Shown here piece by piece: positions 45,776 to 54,877 of a DNA stretch of 64,000 bases. Origin of the DNA: Phyllobacterium sophorae (GTDB lineage: Bacteria; Pseudomonadota; Alphaproteobacteria; Rhizobiales; Rhizobiaceae); assembly GCF_003010965.1 (NCBI RefSeq), contig NZ_PGGM01000009.1:62001-126000 (forward strand), read 5' to 3'. The number at the start of each line of letters is the position of its first letter. Within the stretch, counting starts at the first letter, position 1. Below the pieces are notes generated by a model. The model saw only the letters and a program-made list of their open reading frames with translations, was not told the DNA's origin and ran no database searches. A program made the position numbers and the translations under genes.

Positions 45776-46435
45776 TCAGCCTGCCGGCTGTTTGGTCTTG
45801 CGCAGATAGGGCAAGACACGCTCGAATCCACCGAAACGTTGCATCGCGTCCTCATCCGAAACAGCAGCGGTAATGATGACATCCTCACCCTGTTTCCACT
45901 GGGCAGGGGTTGCGACCTGGTGCTTGGCGGTCAGCTGAATGCTGTCGATGGCACGCAGAATTTCATCGAAATTGCGACCCGTCGTCATCGGATAGGTGAT
46001 GGTGAGCTTAACCTTCTTGTCGGGACCAATGACGAAAACAGAGCGTACGGTCGCGTTGTCCGCGGGCGTGCGGCCTTCTGAAGTGTCACCTGCCCCGGCC
46101 GGCAGCATGTCGTATAGCTTCGCGATTTTCAGGTCTTTGTCACCGATGAGTGGATAATCAACCTCGTGACCTGTCGCCGCCTTGATATCCGCTTTCCATT
46201 TGTCATGGCTTTCAACGGGATCAACCGAAATGCCGATGATCTTGGCATTCCGCTTGGCAAATTCTGGTGCGAGCCCAGCCATATAACCGAGTTCGGTGGT
46301 GCAGACTGGAGTAAAATTCTTTGGATGGCTGAATAGCACAGCATAGCTATCCTTGATCCAGTCATGAAAATGGATTTCGCCCTGCGTTGTTTCGGCGGTA
46401 AAATCCGGGGCAGTGTCATTGATGCGAAGGCCCAT
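45776..46435 (-). CDS. 1-Cys peroxiredoxin (Prx6 type)
   Basis: A 219-residue peroxiredoxin that reduces hydroperoxides. The peroxidatic cysteine C45 lies in FTPVCTTELG, and no other cysteine occurs, which defines it as 1-Cys. The length and C-terminal domain (ATPAQWKQGEDVI) match the Prx6 subfamily. It is cytoplasmic, with no signal peptide. It stands alone between the sugar importer and the broken diguanylate cyclase gene. Confidence 0.93.
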   Translation of the reverse strand: MGLRINDTAPDFTAETTQGEIHFHDWIKDSYAVLFSHPKNFTPVCTTELGYMAGLAPEFAKRNAKIIGISVDPVESHDKWKADIKAATGHEVDYPLIGDKDLKIAKLYDMLPAGAGDTSEGRTPADNATVRSVFVIGPDKKVKLTITYPMTTGRNFDEILRAIDSIQLTAKHQVATPAQWKQGEDVIITAAVSDEDAMQRFGGFERVLPYLRKTKQPAG

Positions 46436-46568
46436 CGCTATTCTCCCATCTTTATGTGGAATGGTTGCCGAATCTGAGGGGCACGGGCCAGCTCCGCGAG
46501 CGTGGCTCCATGCTGGTCTCAGGCTTTCAGGTTATCACGAGCGTGTGCGAAAGAACATCACTGTCGCC

Positions 46569-49084
46569 TCAATCCCGCGCACCCAAATCGTGCAGCAAAA
46601 TTTCAAGCGGTTGGGGGCGATGAAACAGAAATCCCTGGCCAAAGCCAATGCCGAGTGACCGCAAAATGGTGACAGCATCCGCATCTTCAATATGTTCGGC
46701 AACAACGTCGACCCCGAGCTCGCGCGCCACACCGCCAATGGACGCGACAACGGCCTGATTCAACCGGCTGTTGGACAATTTTTCGATAAATGCTCCGTCT
46801 ATCTTGATGCTGTCCACGTTGAAGTGATGCAAGTATCCAAATGAGCTGAGACCGGCCCCAAAGTCATCGAGACTAATACGGCATCCTGCGGCCCGGGCTT
46901 TCCTGACAAACTGTTCCGCTACCTCGTAATTATTGACAGCGGTCGTCTCAGTTATCTCAAATATAAGGCGTGACGGGGCGACATTTGTTTGCTCCATTAT
47001 TGACTGCAAGAATGACCAGAGGGTCGGGTCGCTGATTGTATTTGCCGACAGGTTGATTGCTATGGAGACATTGTCCATCGTCATCAACCGGTGTCCGTAT
47101 GTCTCCAGCGTATGCTGGATGATCCACCTGTCGATGACCCCCATAAGTCCGAAGCGTTCCGCCGCCGGTATGAATTCGGACGGAAGGATGACGGTCCCAT
47201 CATTTGTGGTCATTCTCGAAAGAATCTCGATGTATACAACATGGTCTGTTGTATCGGAGATTTCGCGGATCTGTTGACCATAAACCTCCAGCCTGCCTGC
47301 TGACAGGGCTTCCAGAATACCCGAAGCAGCCTGGATGCTCGCTAAATTCTGACGCGCCGCGCCAGTGTCGGGATCGTAGATTGCGGTTCGATTGCGACCT
47401 TCCGCCTTGGCGGCGTAACAGGCCGCGTCGGCACGCGCTATTATTTCACTGAGAGTAAGTTCCGTATCATCCAGAACAGCGATACCAATGCTGGCGCCTA
47501 TCTCCTGGATCTTTCCACCCCAATCCAGGCGAATTTCGCGGATTTCGCCGATGAGTTGCGCAGCAACCTGTTCTGCATACTCAAAATCCGAGATGGGGAT
47601 CAGAGCCGCAAATTCATCACCCCCAAGCCGCCCGAGAATCGCTTCATTGGGAAGAGCATTCTTCATGCTCGAAGTCGCCATTTCAGTAAAGCATCTCCAG
47701 CAGCATGACCAAGCGTGTCGTTGACCATCTTGAAGCGATCGAGATCGATGTAGAGCAATGCATGACAGGTGACACCAGGGGCCCGCTCAATCGCCGACGA
47801 AGTTGCCAATTCAAACGCCCTGCGATTGAGGAGTCCGGTAAGAGCGTCATGGGTGGCTGCATGCGAAAGTTCCCGCTGCAAATGGCGTGCGGTCGTGACG
47901 TCTTGAACGACCAGGACCGAACCGGTGACGGCGCCAGTTGCATTGAAAATGGGCGAGGCGAGGTCTCGTATGGAACGGCGCTCTCCATCGCTTCGCACCA
48001 AGAGAGCATTTTCTTCGCGGTCGACGGTCGACCTGCTTTCCATCGCCCGCCTTGTAGCCGAAGTGAGAATGTTCCCGGTCCCTTCGTCAATGAGATTGAG
48101 AATGTTGCCCACGGGCAATCCAATCAGCGATGTTGCGTCGCGCAAAAGCAATCTTTCGGCCGCAGGATTGGCGAATGTAACGCGGTCTTCAACATCGGTC
48201 GTCAGGACCGCGTCGCCAATGGACTGGAGTGTAACGCGATACAGGTCCTTTTCTCGCGCCAGCGCCTCTGCGTTGAGAACCTGCTCGGTGATGTCCCATA
48301 TGCTGCCTATCAACATATGAGCGACGCTTTCCTGCCGCACGAGGCGGGCAAGGGCAAAAACATGCCGAATTTCACCGTTCGGCTTGACGATGCGGTAGCT
48401 CATCTTCATTGGCGCGCCGGTTTTGAACGTGTCTTCAATTGCCCGTTCCGCCATCGCTGCGTCGTCTGGATGCAACAGTTTGTGCCATGTAACCCTCGGC
48501 ACTTCCTCCGGACCCGGGCCTATCCCAAATATCTCACGCATCCGCCGATCCCACAGGACGGTCTCGGTTTCTATGTTGAAGTGCCAAAGGCCGACTTGAC
48601 CGGCATCAAGTGCGAGTTGAACGCGTTCATTCAGCAGAGTCAGATGATGCTCGGCGTTCTTTTGATCGGTAATGTCTGTTTGGACACCAATCATTCTTGT
48701 TGGCTTTCCGGCAGCGTCCCATTCGACGACACGTCCGCGGTCCAGCACCCACACCCAGTGCCCATCCTTATGCCGCAATCTGAACTCTGTTTCGATCTGG
48801 GGGGTTTCGCCGGAAATATGCCGCTCACCGCTCTCGATCGCCCGCTGCCGATCGTCGGGATGAATCAGTGTCAACCAGAGATCGCCGCGGTCACCAAGTT
48901 CATCCTCCCGGTAGCCAAGCATCTTCTTCCAAGTCGATGAATAATAGCATTGCCCGGTCACGAGGTTGGAATCCCAGACGCCAAGCCCGGCCGATTCCAG
49001 CGCAAAGCTCCACCGATTAGCCTCAGCTTTGTCGGGTGCCGTATGTGGTCTCGAGTGCAGGCGCATATTGCGAACGTCTGTCAT
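46569..49084 (-). pseudogene. PAS-GGDEF-EAL protein gene interrupted by a single-base frameshift
   Basis: Two adjacent frames together encode one c-di-GMP enzyme. The 5' part (49084-47663) has three PAS domains and the start of GGDEF (DRFKMVNDTLGHAAGDALLK), then shifts into a short junk tail (WRLRA) and stop. The 3' part, readable from 47681 to 46569, resumes with MATSSMKNA, contains GGDEF (RLGGDEFAAL) and an EAL domain with DDFGAGLSSFGYL and AEHIED. Adding one A to the AAA run (TTT at 47681-47683 on the plus strand) restores LLKMATSSMKNA. So it is either a genuine frameshift or a homopolymer sequencing error. The first EAL motif is EIL. Confidence 0.85.
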
Positions 49085-49145
49085 GCCGGGAAGCTACCAC
49101 GGAAAGCGGCAAAATACAGTTAATGTCTGACCGCCGGCGACCTAC

Positions 49146-49181
49146 ATATTGCGATGCAGCATTATATATTGCAATGCAGCA
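49146..49181. repeat. 16-bp tandem direct repeats in a divergent promoter gap
   Basis: ATATTGCGATGCAGCA (49146-49161) and ATATTGCAATGCAGCA (49166-49181) differ at one position and start 20 bp apart, two helical turns. They lie between the PAS-GGDEF-EAL gene start and the small gene at 49238, and may be binding sites for an unknown regulator. Confidence 0.6.
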
Positions 49182-49237
49182 AGAAAGGAGTATCTTTTCA
49201 AAGGAGGAGGGACAACTGTTCACATAGGGGTGACGCA

Positions 49238-49468
49238 ATGCTTCAAGTCGTAATTCTGATATGTTCAGCAAATCTTTCGCAGGTCGATTGTCAAACGAAC
49301 ACTGCACTTGATGTGATTATAGGTCCACAGGTGAGCAACGCGATGATGTGTGGGCTGCAAGGTCAAGCCTATGTCGCTAACACAGCCATCGTCGGCCGTT
49401 CTTCGAACGAATATGTGAAGATCAGATGTTCGCCTTCAAAGGCCGCAAAAGCGGCACAACGACTATAG
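49238..49468 (+). CDS. Small conserved-looking protein of unknown function
   Basis: A 76-residue frame with AGGGG 7 nt before the ATG. The N-terminus (MLQVVILICSANLSQVDCQ) is hydrophobic and includes two cysteines; GPQVSNAMMCGLQGQAYVA follows and a third cysteine lies near the end. It resembles small uncharacterised proteins that I recall from rhizobia, without a known function. No domain is recognised. It is convergent with the lipoprotein gene by 16 bp. Confidence 0.6.
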   Translation: MLQVVILICSANLSQVDCQTNTALDVIIGPQVSNAMMCGLQGQAYVANTAIVGRSSNEYVKIRCSPSKAAKAAQRL

Positions 49469-49484
49469 AATTACGTCTTTGGGT

Positions 49485-50078
49485 TCATAGACTGCAACTC
49501 TGCAGCTGGGCCGCATAGCTATTGGCCATCTCGGCCGTGCTACGGGCGACTTTCTGCATGTTTGCGTTGCGTTGCCAATCCCCACGGGCAAAGGCAGATT
49601 GCCCAAAATAATATGCCAGATACAAATGGTATGCGTCGTCAATCGCAATGCCGTTCTTCAGGTGACTTTGCTGATGATACCAGCCGATAAAGTTCACCGC
49701 ATCGGCGAAATCGTTGCGATCCGCCCCATATTTGCCTGTTTCTCGCTTGTATTGCGCCCATGTTCCGTCGAGAGCCTGTGAGAAACCATAGGCGCTTGAG
49801 GGACGCTTCCACGGAATGAAACCAAATAGTTTGGTGCGGGGAGGGCGGGAGTTTGCTTTGTAGCCGGACTCCTTGCGGATGGTCGCCATCAGGATCGGGA
49901 CCGGCACTCCATATTCTCTCTCCGTTTGCTTGGCTGCGACGTACCAGTTGTCGAACCAGCCATCTTTTTGCTCAAAGACGGCACAGACGTTATTGATTTG
50001 GCCGGGCGCAGAAGCACAGCCTGCAAGAGCCAGCAACACTACGGTTACCGTGGCGAATGTTAGTCGCGTTCGCAGCAT
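49485..50078 (-). CDS. Lytic transglycosylase-like lipoprotein
   Basis: A 197-residue lipoprotein: signal peptide with lipobox LAGC (Cys at about residue 21), then an SLT-like domain with MATIRKESGYKAN, where the glutamate is the probable catalytic acid, and SAYGFSQALDGTW. Such proteins cleave peptidoglycan at the membrane. ATG at 50078 is preferred over an upstream TTG because it places the signal peptide at the N-terminus. It is divergent from the patatin-like gene. Confidence 0.82.
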   Translation of the reverse strand: MLRTRLTFATVTVVLLALAGCASAPGQINNVCAVFEQKDGWFDNWYVAAKQTEREYGVPVPILMATIRKESGYKANSRPPRTKLFGFIPWKRPSSAYGFSQALDGTWAQYKRETGKYGADRNDFADAVNFIGWYHQQSHLKNGIAIDDAYHLYLAYYFGQSAFARGDWQRNANMQKVARSTAEMANSYAAQLQSCSL

Positions 50079-50234
50079 GGCCCATCGTATAATGCGCAAA
50101 GGTTAAGAGTTTTTTGCCAAATGCGCGCCGCCATCCGTGGTGCTGGTGCTCCAGCTGGATTTCAACTAGCATATTTGAAAATTGTGATACGCGACTGAAC
50201 ACCTGACATCTTCAAGGAAGATCGGAGGCGTGAA

Positions 50235-52754
50235 GTGGTCCTTTCGTTCGCTGATATTTTCCAGAACGAACTCGATGCCATCAATTACCGGCGCCGCGCA
50301 ATTCAAAGTGGCGTGCTTGCGCAGACTCGCGCAAGCAATCGCACTGCAAAAGACGTTCCATCAGGCCCAGCGCCCGTCCGTCAGCCGTCTGTCACCCCGC
50401 GAAAAGACGTGTCGCTTGAGCAGGGTGTTACCTCAAACCGGGAGACTATCCGTATCTCGGGGGGCAGTGGCCTGATTGGCCTGGCATTGTCAGGCGGGGG
50501 AATCCGCTCGGCCTCATTCTCACTTGGCGTATTGCAGGCACTTGATTCACTTTCGAACCACGATGAATCCGAGGTTCTCGATGCAATTGACTACATCTCG
50601 GCCGTCTCTGGTGGTGGATATATCGGAACTTCTCTTGTCGCTGGCCTTATGCAGGAAAATGCCACGTTTCCGTTCGACAGCAGGCTCGATGAACAAGAGA
50701 CTCCAGAGACTCAGCATTTGCGAGATTTTTCAAACTTTCTGGCCCCGAATGGAATGATTGACTACCTGGTGAGCGCTGCGCTCGTGTTGCGGGGCCTCCT
50801 CGTCAATGTCGTGATGGTTCTACCGGTTCTGCTTCTCCTTGCTGTCTTTACGATTGCTTCAAATCCCCTGGTAAGCAATCCTGATTTGTATAGACCGTTT
50901 CCACAGACCCTCAATCTCATCGTTGTCACAGCGGTGCTGATGTTCGGAAGCGCCATATACACATCGCTGACGTTCCGCACAGGCAGCCTCCGATCTCGAG
51001 AAAATCTCGGGCGGGTTCTCGGTTTGATGTTGATTTTGGTCGTGCTGGCTGCCCTGTTCGAAGCACAGCCATTTGTCCTCGCCGGCATGGTGACCGGTAC
51101 AACCAATGCGGCAAACACCAGCATGGAGCCGGTGTCGGCGGAAAGCCTCCTTTCGCAATTTGCAAAGTTTCTTCCGGCGCTCGCGGCCTTTCTGGCGCCT
51201 CTGGCGGCGATCCTCGTCATGGTTGCTCAAAAATTGGCAAATTTGGCAAAGGCTTCATTGGGAGAAGCCACTTGGACCGCAATCGCAAAAAAGTATGCGA
51301 GCCGTGTAGCCCTCTATTTTGCAGCGGTGATTGTGCCACTGCTCCTTTGGATCGCTTATATCTATCTGAGCTTTTGGGCCATTCGAGCCGATGCCGGGGT
51401 CGGCTGCGGAGTAAAGACCCCCGGCTGGTTGCAAGAGCTGACCATGTGCGATGTGAACTGGTCCTTGCCCTCGTTGCAAGGAATAGGGCCAATAGGCACG
51501 TCATATCTCATTGCCGCAATTGTCCTCGTGGCACTAACGCTGCTGATTGGGCCGAACTCGAACTCGCTTCACCGGCTCTACCGCGATCGCCTTAGTCGAG
51601 CCTTCCTGTTCGAGCGAGCCATGATTGGTTCGCGAAACGCCGCCAGCGCCGTAGACACTTGGAAATTCTCATCGTTGAAACCTCAGGATAGCGAGACGGG
51701 CGCCTGGTTGCCCGCCACGGCCTTCGCACCTTACCTCCTCACGAATACGGCAATTAATCTTGAGGGTTCGGAGGAGTTGAACAAGCGCGGGCGGAACGCG
51801 GATACCTTCATCTTCAGTCCCCTTCATGTGGGGAGCCGCTGGACGGGCTATGTGCCGATAAGAAAGATGGAGGCGGTCGTCCCGGATCTTAGCCTGGCGA
51901 CAGCAATGGCTGTATCCGGTGCTGCGGCTTCCGCGAATATGGGGCGGAGCACAATCAAGGTCCTGAGGTTTAGTCTTTCGCTGCTGAATATCCGGCTCGG
52001 GTACTGGCTGGCCAATCCGGGCAAGTTGGACGCTTTTCGCCACCGGTTAAATCGTTGGCGCGCAAACATTGGGAGCTGGTTTTTTGCAGTCGAAACGGCG
52101 GGCTTGTTGAATGAGAAGAGGCTCAATGTATACCTTACTGACGGAGGGCACATCGAAAACCTCGGCATCTACGAACTCCTTCGACGCCGTTGCAAAGTCA
52201 TTATTGCCGTCGATGCGGACGCTGACCCGAACATGACATTCCCCTCACTCGTGAATCTGGAAGTGATGGCGCGTATTGACCTCGGGGTCAGAATTGAGCT
52301 GCCATGGCAGACCCTCCAGAGCGGCACTCTTGGCGTGACATCTACTGCGCTATATGGACCCGACGGGCCCCCTGGGGCGCACGGTCCGCATGCTGCAATC
52401 GGCATCATCAGGTATAATGATGATGAACGCGGCGTTCTTATATATATCAAGTCATCGCTTAGCGGCGACGAGAATGATTACGTTCTCGACTACAAGCGGC
52501 GTAACGTTGCTTTTCCGCATGAAACCACCATCGATCAGTTTTTCAGCGAAGAGCAATTTGAGGCCTATCGTTGCCTTGGCTTTCATGCAACGCATCGGCT
52601 TCTTGACGGCACCGACGATTTTGCAAAACCGGAATCGCCTCCTCCCGGTTGGAAAGAGGAGGTTACCACGGCGCTGGAATTGCTAAATATCCCACCTGCC
52701 ATGAGACTTTCGATAATTGCCCATATCTCCACTCCGTCAGAAATTGACGAATGA
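50235..52754 (+). CDS. Multi-spanning membrane patatin-like phospholipase
   Basis: An 839-residue protein with a patatin catalytic core split by membrane segments. The oxyanion loop SGGGIRSASFSLGVLQAL is at 86-103, nucleophile S125 lies in SAVSGGGYIG (a variant of GxSxG) and the catalytic Asp is D636 in DGGHIENLG. Between Ser and Asp are about six hydrophobic spans (roughly 175-210, 225-290, 305-345, 355-390, 415-440). Patatin enzymes release fatty acids from lipids. GTG at 50235 follows GGAGG at 6 nt. It begins a plus-strand cluster with lipid-peroxidation-type enzymes. Confidence 0.82.
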   Translation: MVLSFADIFQNELDAINYRRRAIQSGVLAQTRASNRTAKDVPSGPAPVRQPSVTPRKDVSLEQGVTSNRETIRISGGSGLIGLALSGGGIRSASFSLGVLQALDSLSNHDESEVLDAIDYISAVSGGGYIGTSLVAGLMQENATFPFDSRLDEQETPETQHLRDFSNFLAPNGMIDYLVSAALVLRGLLVNVVMVLPVLLLLAVFTIASNPLVSNPDLYRPFPQTLNLIVVTAVLMFGSAIYTSLTFRTGSLRSRENLGRVLGLMLILVVLAALFEAQPFVLAGMVTGTTNAANTSMEPVSAESLLSQFAKFLPALAAFLAPLAAILVMVAQKLANLAKASLGEATWTAIAKKYASRVALYFAAVIVPLLLWIAYIYLSFWAIRADAGVGCGVKTPGWLQELTMCDVNWSLPSLQGIGPIGTSYLIAAIVLVALTLLIGPNSNSLHRLYRDRLSRAFLFERAMIGSRNAASAVDTWKFSSLKPQDSETGAWLPATAFAPYLLTNTAINLEGSEELNKRGRNADTFIFSPLHVGSRWTGYVPIRKMEAVVPDLSLATAMAVSGAAASANMGRSTIKVLRFSLSLLNIRLGYWLANPGKLDAFRHRLNRWRANIGSWFFAVETAGLLNEKRLNVYLTDGGHIENLGIYELLRRRCKVIIAVDADADPNMTFPSLVNLEVMARIDLGVRIELPWQTLQSGTLGVTSTALYGPDGPPGAHGPHAAIGIIRYNDDERGVLIYIKSSLSGDENDYVLDYKRRNVAFPHETTIDQFFSEEQFEAYRCLGFHATHRLLDGTDDFAKPESPPPGWKEEVTTALELLNIPPAMRLSIIAHISTPSEIDE

Positions 52755-53065
52755 TCAATCTCGGCCTTGGCTGCGTGTCGCGGTAGGGAATCTGTTTATT
52801 GGAACCCGCCATCTTGGTTCTAATCCCTTTGGGTTAGGAGTGGCTAGGCTCATCCGAAGAGATTGCAAGTCATTCAAAGAATGTTATGATATTGGACAGT
52901 TCAGTCCGTTGTAAGACCGCATTTATTGACAGTCATGCAAGGCAAGATTTACCAGAAATACGATCTGTAATGCATAGCCGCCACCTATAAGCGAGGCTCT
53001 CTTGGGTCCGCTGTTGAGTATTTGTTGCGCCGGTGCCAGTACCGCGCGACCGGAGTGCACTTGCG
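52755..53065. other. Intergenic region before the thiamine-diphosphate enzyme gene
   Basis: A 311-bp gap, more A/T-rich than the flanking genes. A small hairpin CTAATCC-CTTT-GGGTTAG (about 52820-52837) could end the patatin transcript weakly. A TTGACA hexamer (about 52926-52931) could be a -35, but no good -10 follows at proper spacing. No gene is supported. Confidence 0.4.
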
Positions 53066-54775
53066 ATGAGGATCTACGAGGCGATCGTCAAGGGGTTGGA
53101 AAGTGCCGGTGTTGGCGCAGCATTTGGCGGCGCTGGGGAAAATGCCGCTGGTCTGATGCTGGCCCTTAAGCATTCAAAGCAGATCAGGCCAATCATCACA
53201 CGCAATGAGCAGGCGGCGTCTTTTATGGCGTGTGGCTACGCGATGTATTCTGGCCATCTTGGCGTTTGCTTCGCGACAGCCGGCCCCGGTGCATTCAATC
53301 TTTTTTCGGGGTTGGCGGTCGCAATGTCCGATTCCTATCCCGTGTTGGCGATCTCCGGTTTTTCGTCACTCAATTGGAAGGGCAAGGGCGCGTTGAACGA
53401 AACATCCGGCCTCAGGCGCACGCCTGATTCCCAGACGATGTTTGCCGCGACGACAAAGAAGTCGTATCTCCTCGATGACGCTTCCGAGGTTTGCTATGTT
53501 CTGGAAGAAGCCGTCAATCTGGCTTTTGAGGGACGCCCAGGCCCTGTCCATATCCATGTTCCCGAGAACCTGACCGACCGGAGCGTTTCGGTACACAACT
53601 ACCGGGATATAGACCTTCACATCAAAGCCGTGCTTCCCGAACTTGCGAGAGTCGAGGAGGTAAGCTCTCGGTTGATCAAGGCACTGTCCAAAGGCAAAAG
53701 GGTGCTGGCCCTTATTGGCTTCGGAGCAATACGCAGCAATGCGGGGCCGCAATTGCAGGCTCTTCTGGAACGCTACCAGATTCCCTTCGTCACCACACTG
53801 GACGGCAAGGGCATCATCGCGGAGCGCCATCCGCTTTCGATTGGCGTATTTTGCGACAGTGGTCACAAGGCCGCCCGGAAAGCCTTCCAGGAGGCCGATG
53901 TCATCCTTGCGGTTGGGAATTCCTTCGCCCAGCATGCAACATTCAATTTTCGCGAAGATCTTCTTAACGACAAGCAACTCATTCACATCAACATCGATGC
54001 GGGCGAGATTGATAAAGTCTACAAGTCGGATGCGGCTATCATAGCGGATGCGAGACTTGCCATAGAGGCGCTGCTGGACAGGATGTCTCCCTCACTCGAT
54101 CCGCTGCCGCCGCGCGCGTTCAAGCGTTATGACTACAGCAAAGACAAAATTGTCGATCTGATCGGCAAGATCCACCCTGGCCAGATGGCGCAGGCGATCT
54201 CCAGGCGGCTCCCCGAGAATGCTATCGTGCTCGCCGATGCAGGCGCCCACTTGGCATGGCTCGGATATTATCTTGAGCTCACGCCAGATCAGCATTTCCG
54301 CAAGCCTGGCGGCTTTGGCCCCATGGCTGGCAGTGTCAATGGCGCACTTGGCGTCAAATGTGCTCATCCCGATAAACCCGTCATCGTTGGGTGCGGCGAC
54401 GGGTGTTACCTGTTATCGGGTTTTGAACTCCTGACTGCCGTGCAATACGGCCTTCCCATTATCTGGATTATCTTCAACGACGGTGAGTTTAAACTCATCA
54501 AGATATATCAGATCGCGACGTATCGTGAATCCGGTCTGGTGGAGTTCAATAATCCTGACTATGTCGCTTACGCCAAAGCATGCGGTGCGATGGGTTTTCG
54601 CGTGGAGACGCTTAAGGAATTCGAGGCGGCTTTCGAGGCGGCGCTTGTCCTTAACAAACCCGTCATTATCGACGCCCATATCTCTCGCCTGGAGCTCCCC
54701 CACTACAGTTCATCGCCCGAGGGGGTGCTGGCAGGTTTGGTCGAAAGATTGGGCGAGAGGATCCATCGTGATTGA
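53066..54775 (+). CDS. Thiamine-diphosphate-dependent enzyme (acetolactate synthase/2-hydroxyacyl lyase superfamily)
   Basis: A 569-residue three-domain ThDP enzyme. The catalytic glutamate E48 is in TRNEQAASFMACGYA. The cofactor motif GDG (444-446) is followed by N471 in FNDGEF, giving the metal ligands D445 and N471. It is not the housekeeping acetolactate synthase by context; related enzymes are 2-hydroxyacyl-CoA lyases, oxalyl-CoA decarboxylases and benzaldehyde lyases, which make or cleave C-C bonds next to a carbonyl. ATG 53066 follows GGAG; an in-frame GTG 11 codons upstream lacks a ribosome site. The substrate is unknown. Confidence 0.82.
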   Translation: MRIYEAIVKGLESAGVGAAFGGAGENAAGLMLALKHSKQIRPIITRNEQAASFMACGYAMYSGHLGVCFATAGPGAFNLFSGLAVAMSDSYPVLAISGFSSLNWKGKGALNETSGLRRTPDSQTMFAATTKKSYLLDDASEVCYVLEEAVNLAFEGRPGPVHIHVPENLTDRSVSVHNYRDIDLHIKAVLPELARVEEVSSRLIKALSKGKRVLALIGFGAIRSNAGPQLQALLERYQIPFVTTLDGKGIIAERHPLSIGVFCDSGHKAARKAFQEADVILAVGNSFAQHATFNFREDLLNDKQLIHINIDAGEIDKVYKSDAAIIADARLAIEALLDRMSPSLDPLPPRAFKRYDYSKDKIVDLIGKIHPGQMAQAISRRLPENAIVLADAGAHLAWLGYYLELTPDQHFRKPGGFGPMAGSVNGALGVKCAHPDKPVIVGCGDGCYLLSGFELLTAVQYGLPIIWIIFNDGEFKLIKIYQIATYRESGLVEFNNPDYVAYAKACGAMGFRVETLKEFEAAFEAALVLNKPVIIDAHISRLELPHYSSSPEGVLAGLVERLGERIHRD

Positions 54776-54877
54776 AGAGACTGTGTAGCCCGGTTCCAAC
54801 CGATCGGGAGAGTTTTGATTTATGCCGGGACTACGCATTTTCAGGTCGTTGCGTAATGCAAGGGGGAAAGTGAGACA

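Noticed and set aside
47705..48940. A 411-codon open frame on the plus strand opposite the PAS-GGDEF-EAL gene
   Set aside because: It lies wholly antisense to clear PAS and GGDEF domains, has no ribosome site and encodes no recognisable domain; high G+C commonly opens such frames.
49203..49211. GGAGGAGG as the ribosome site of the small gene at 49238
   Set aside because: It is about 27 nt upstream of the ATG, too far; AGGGG at 49226-49230 is better placed.
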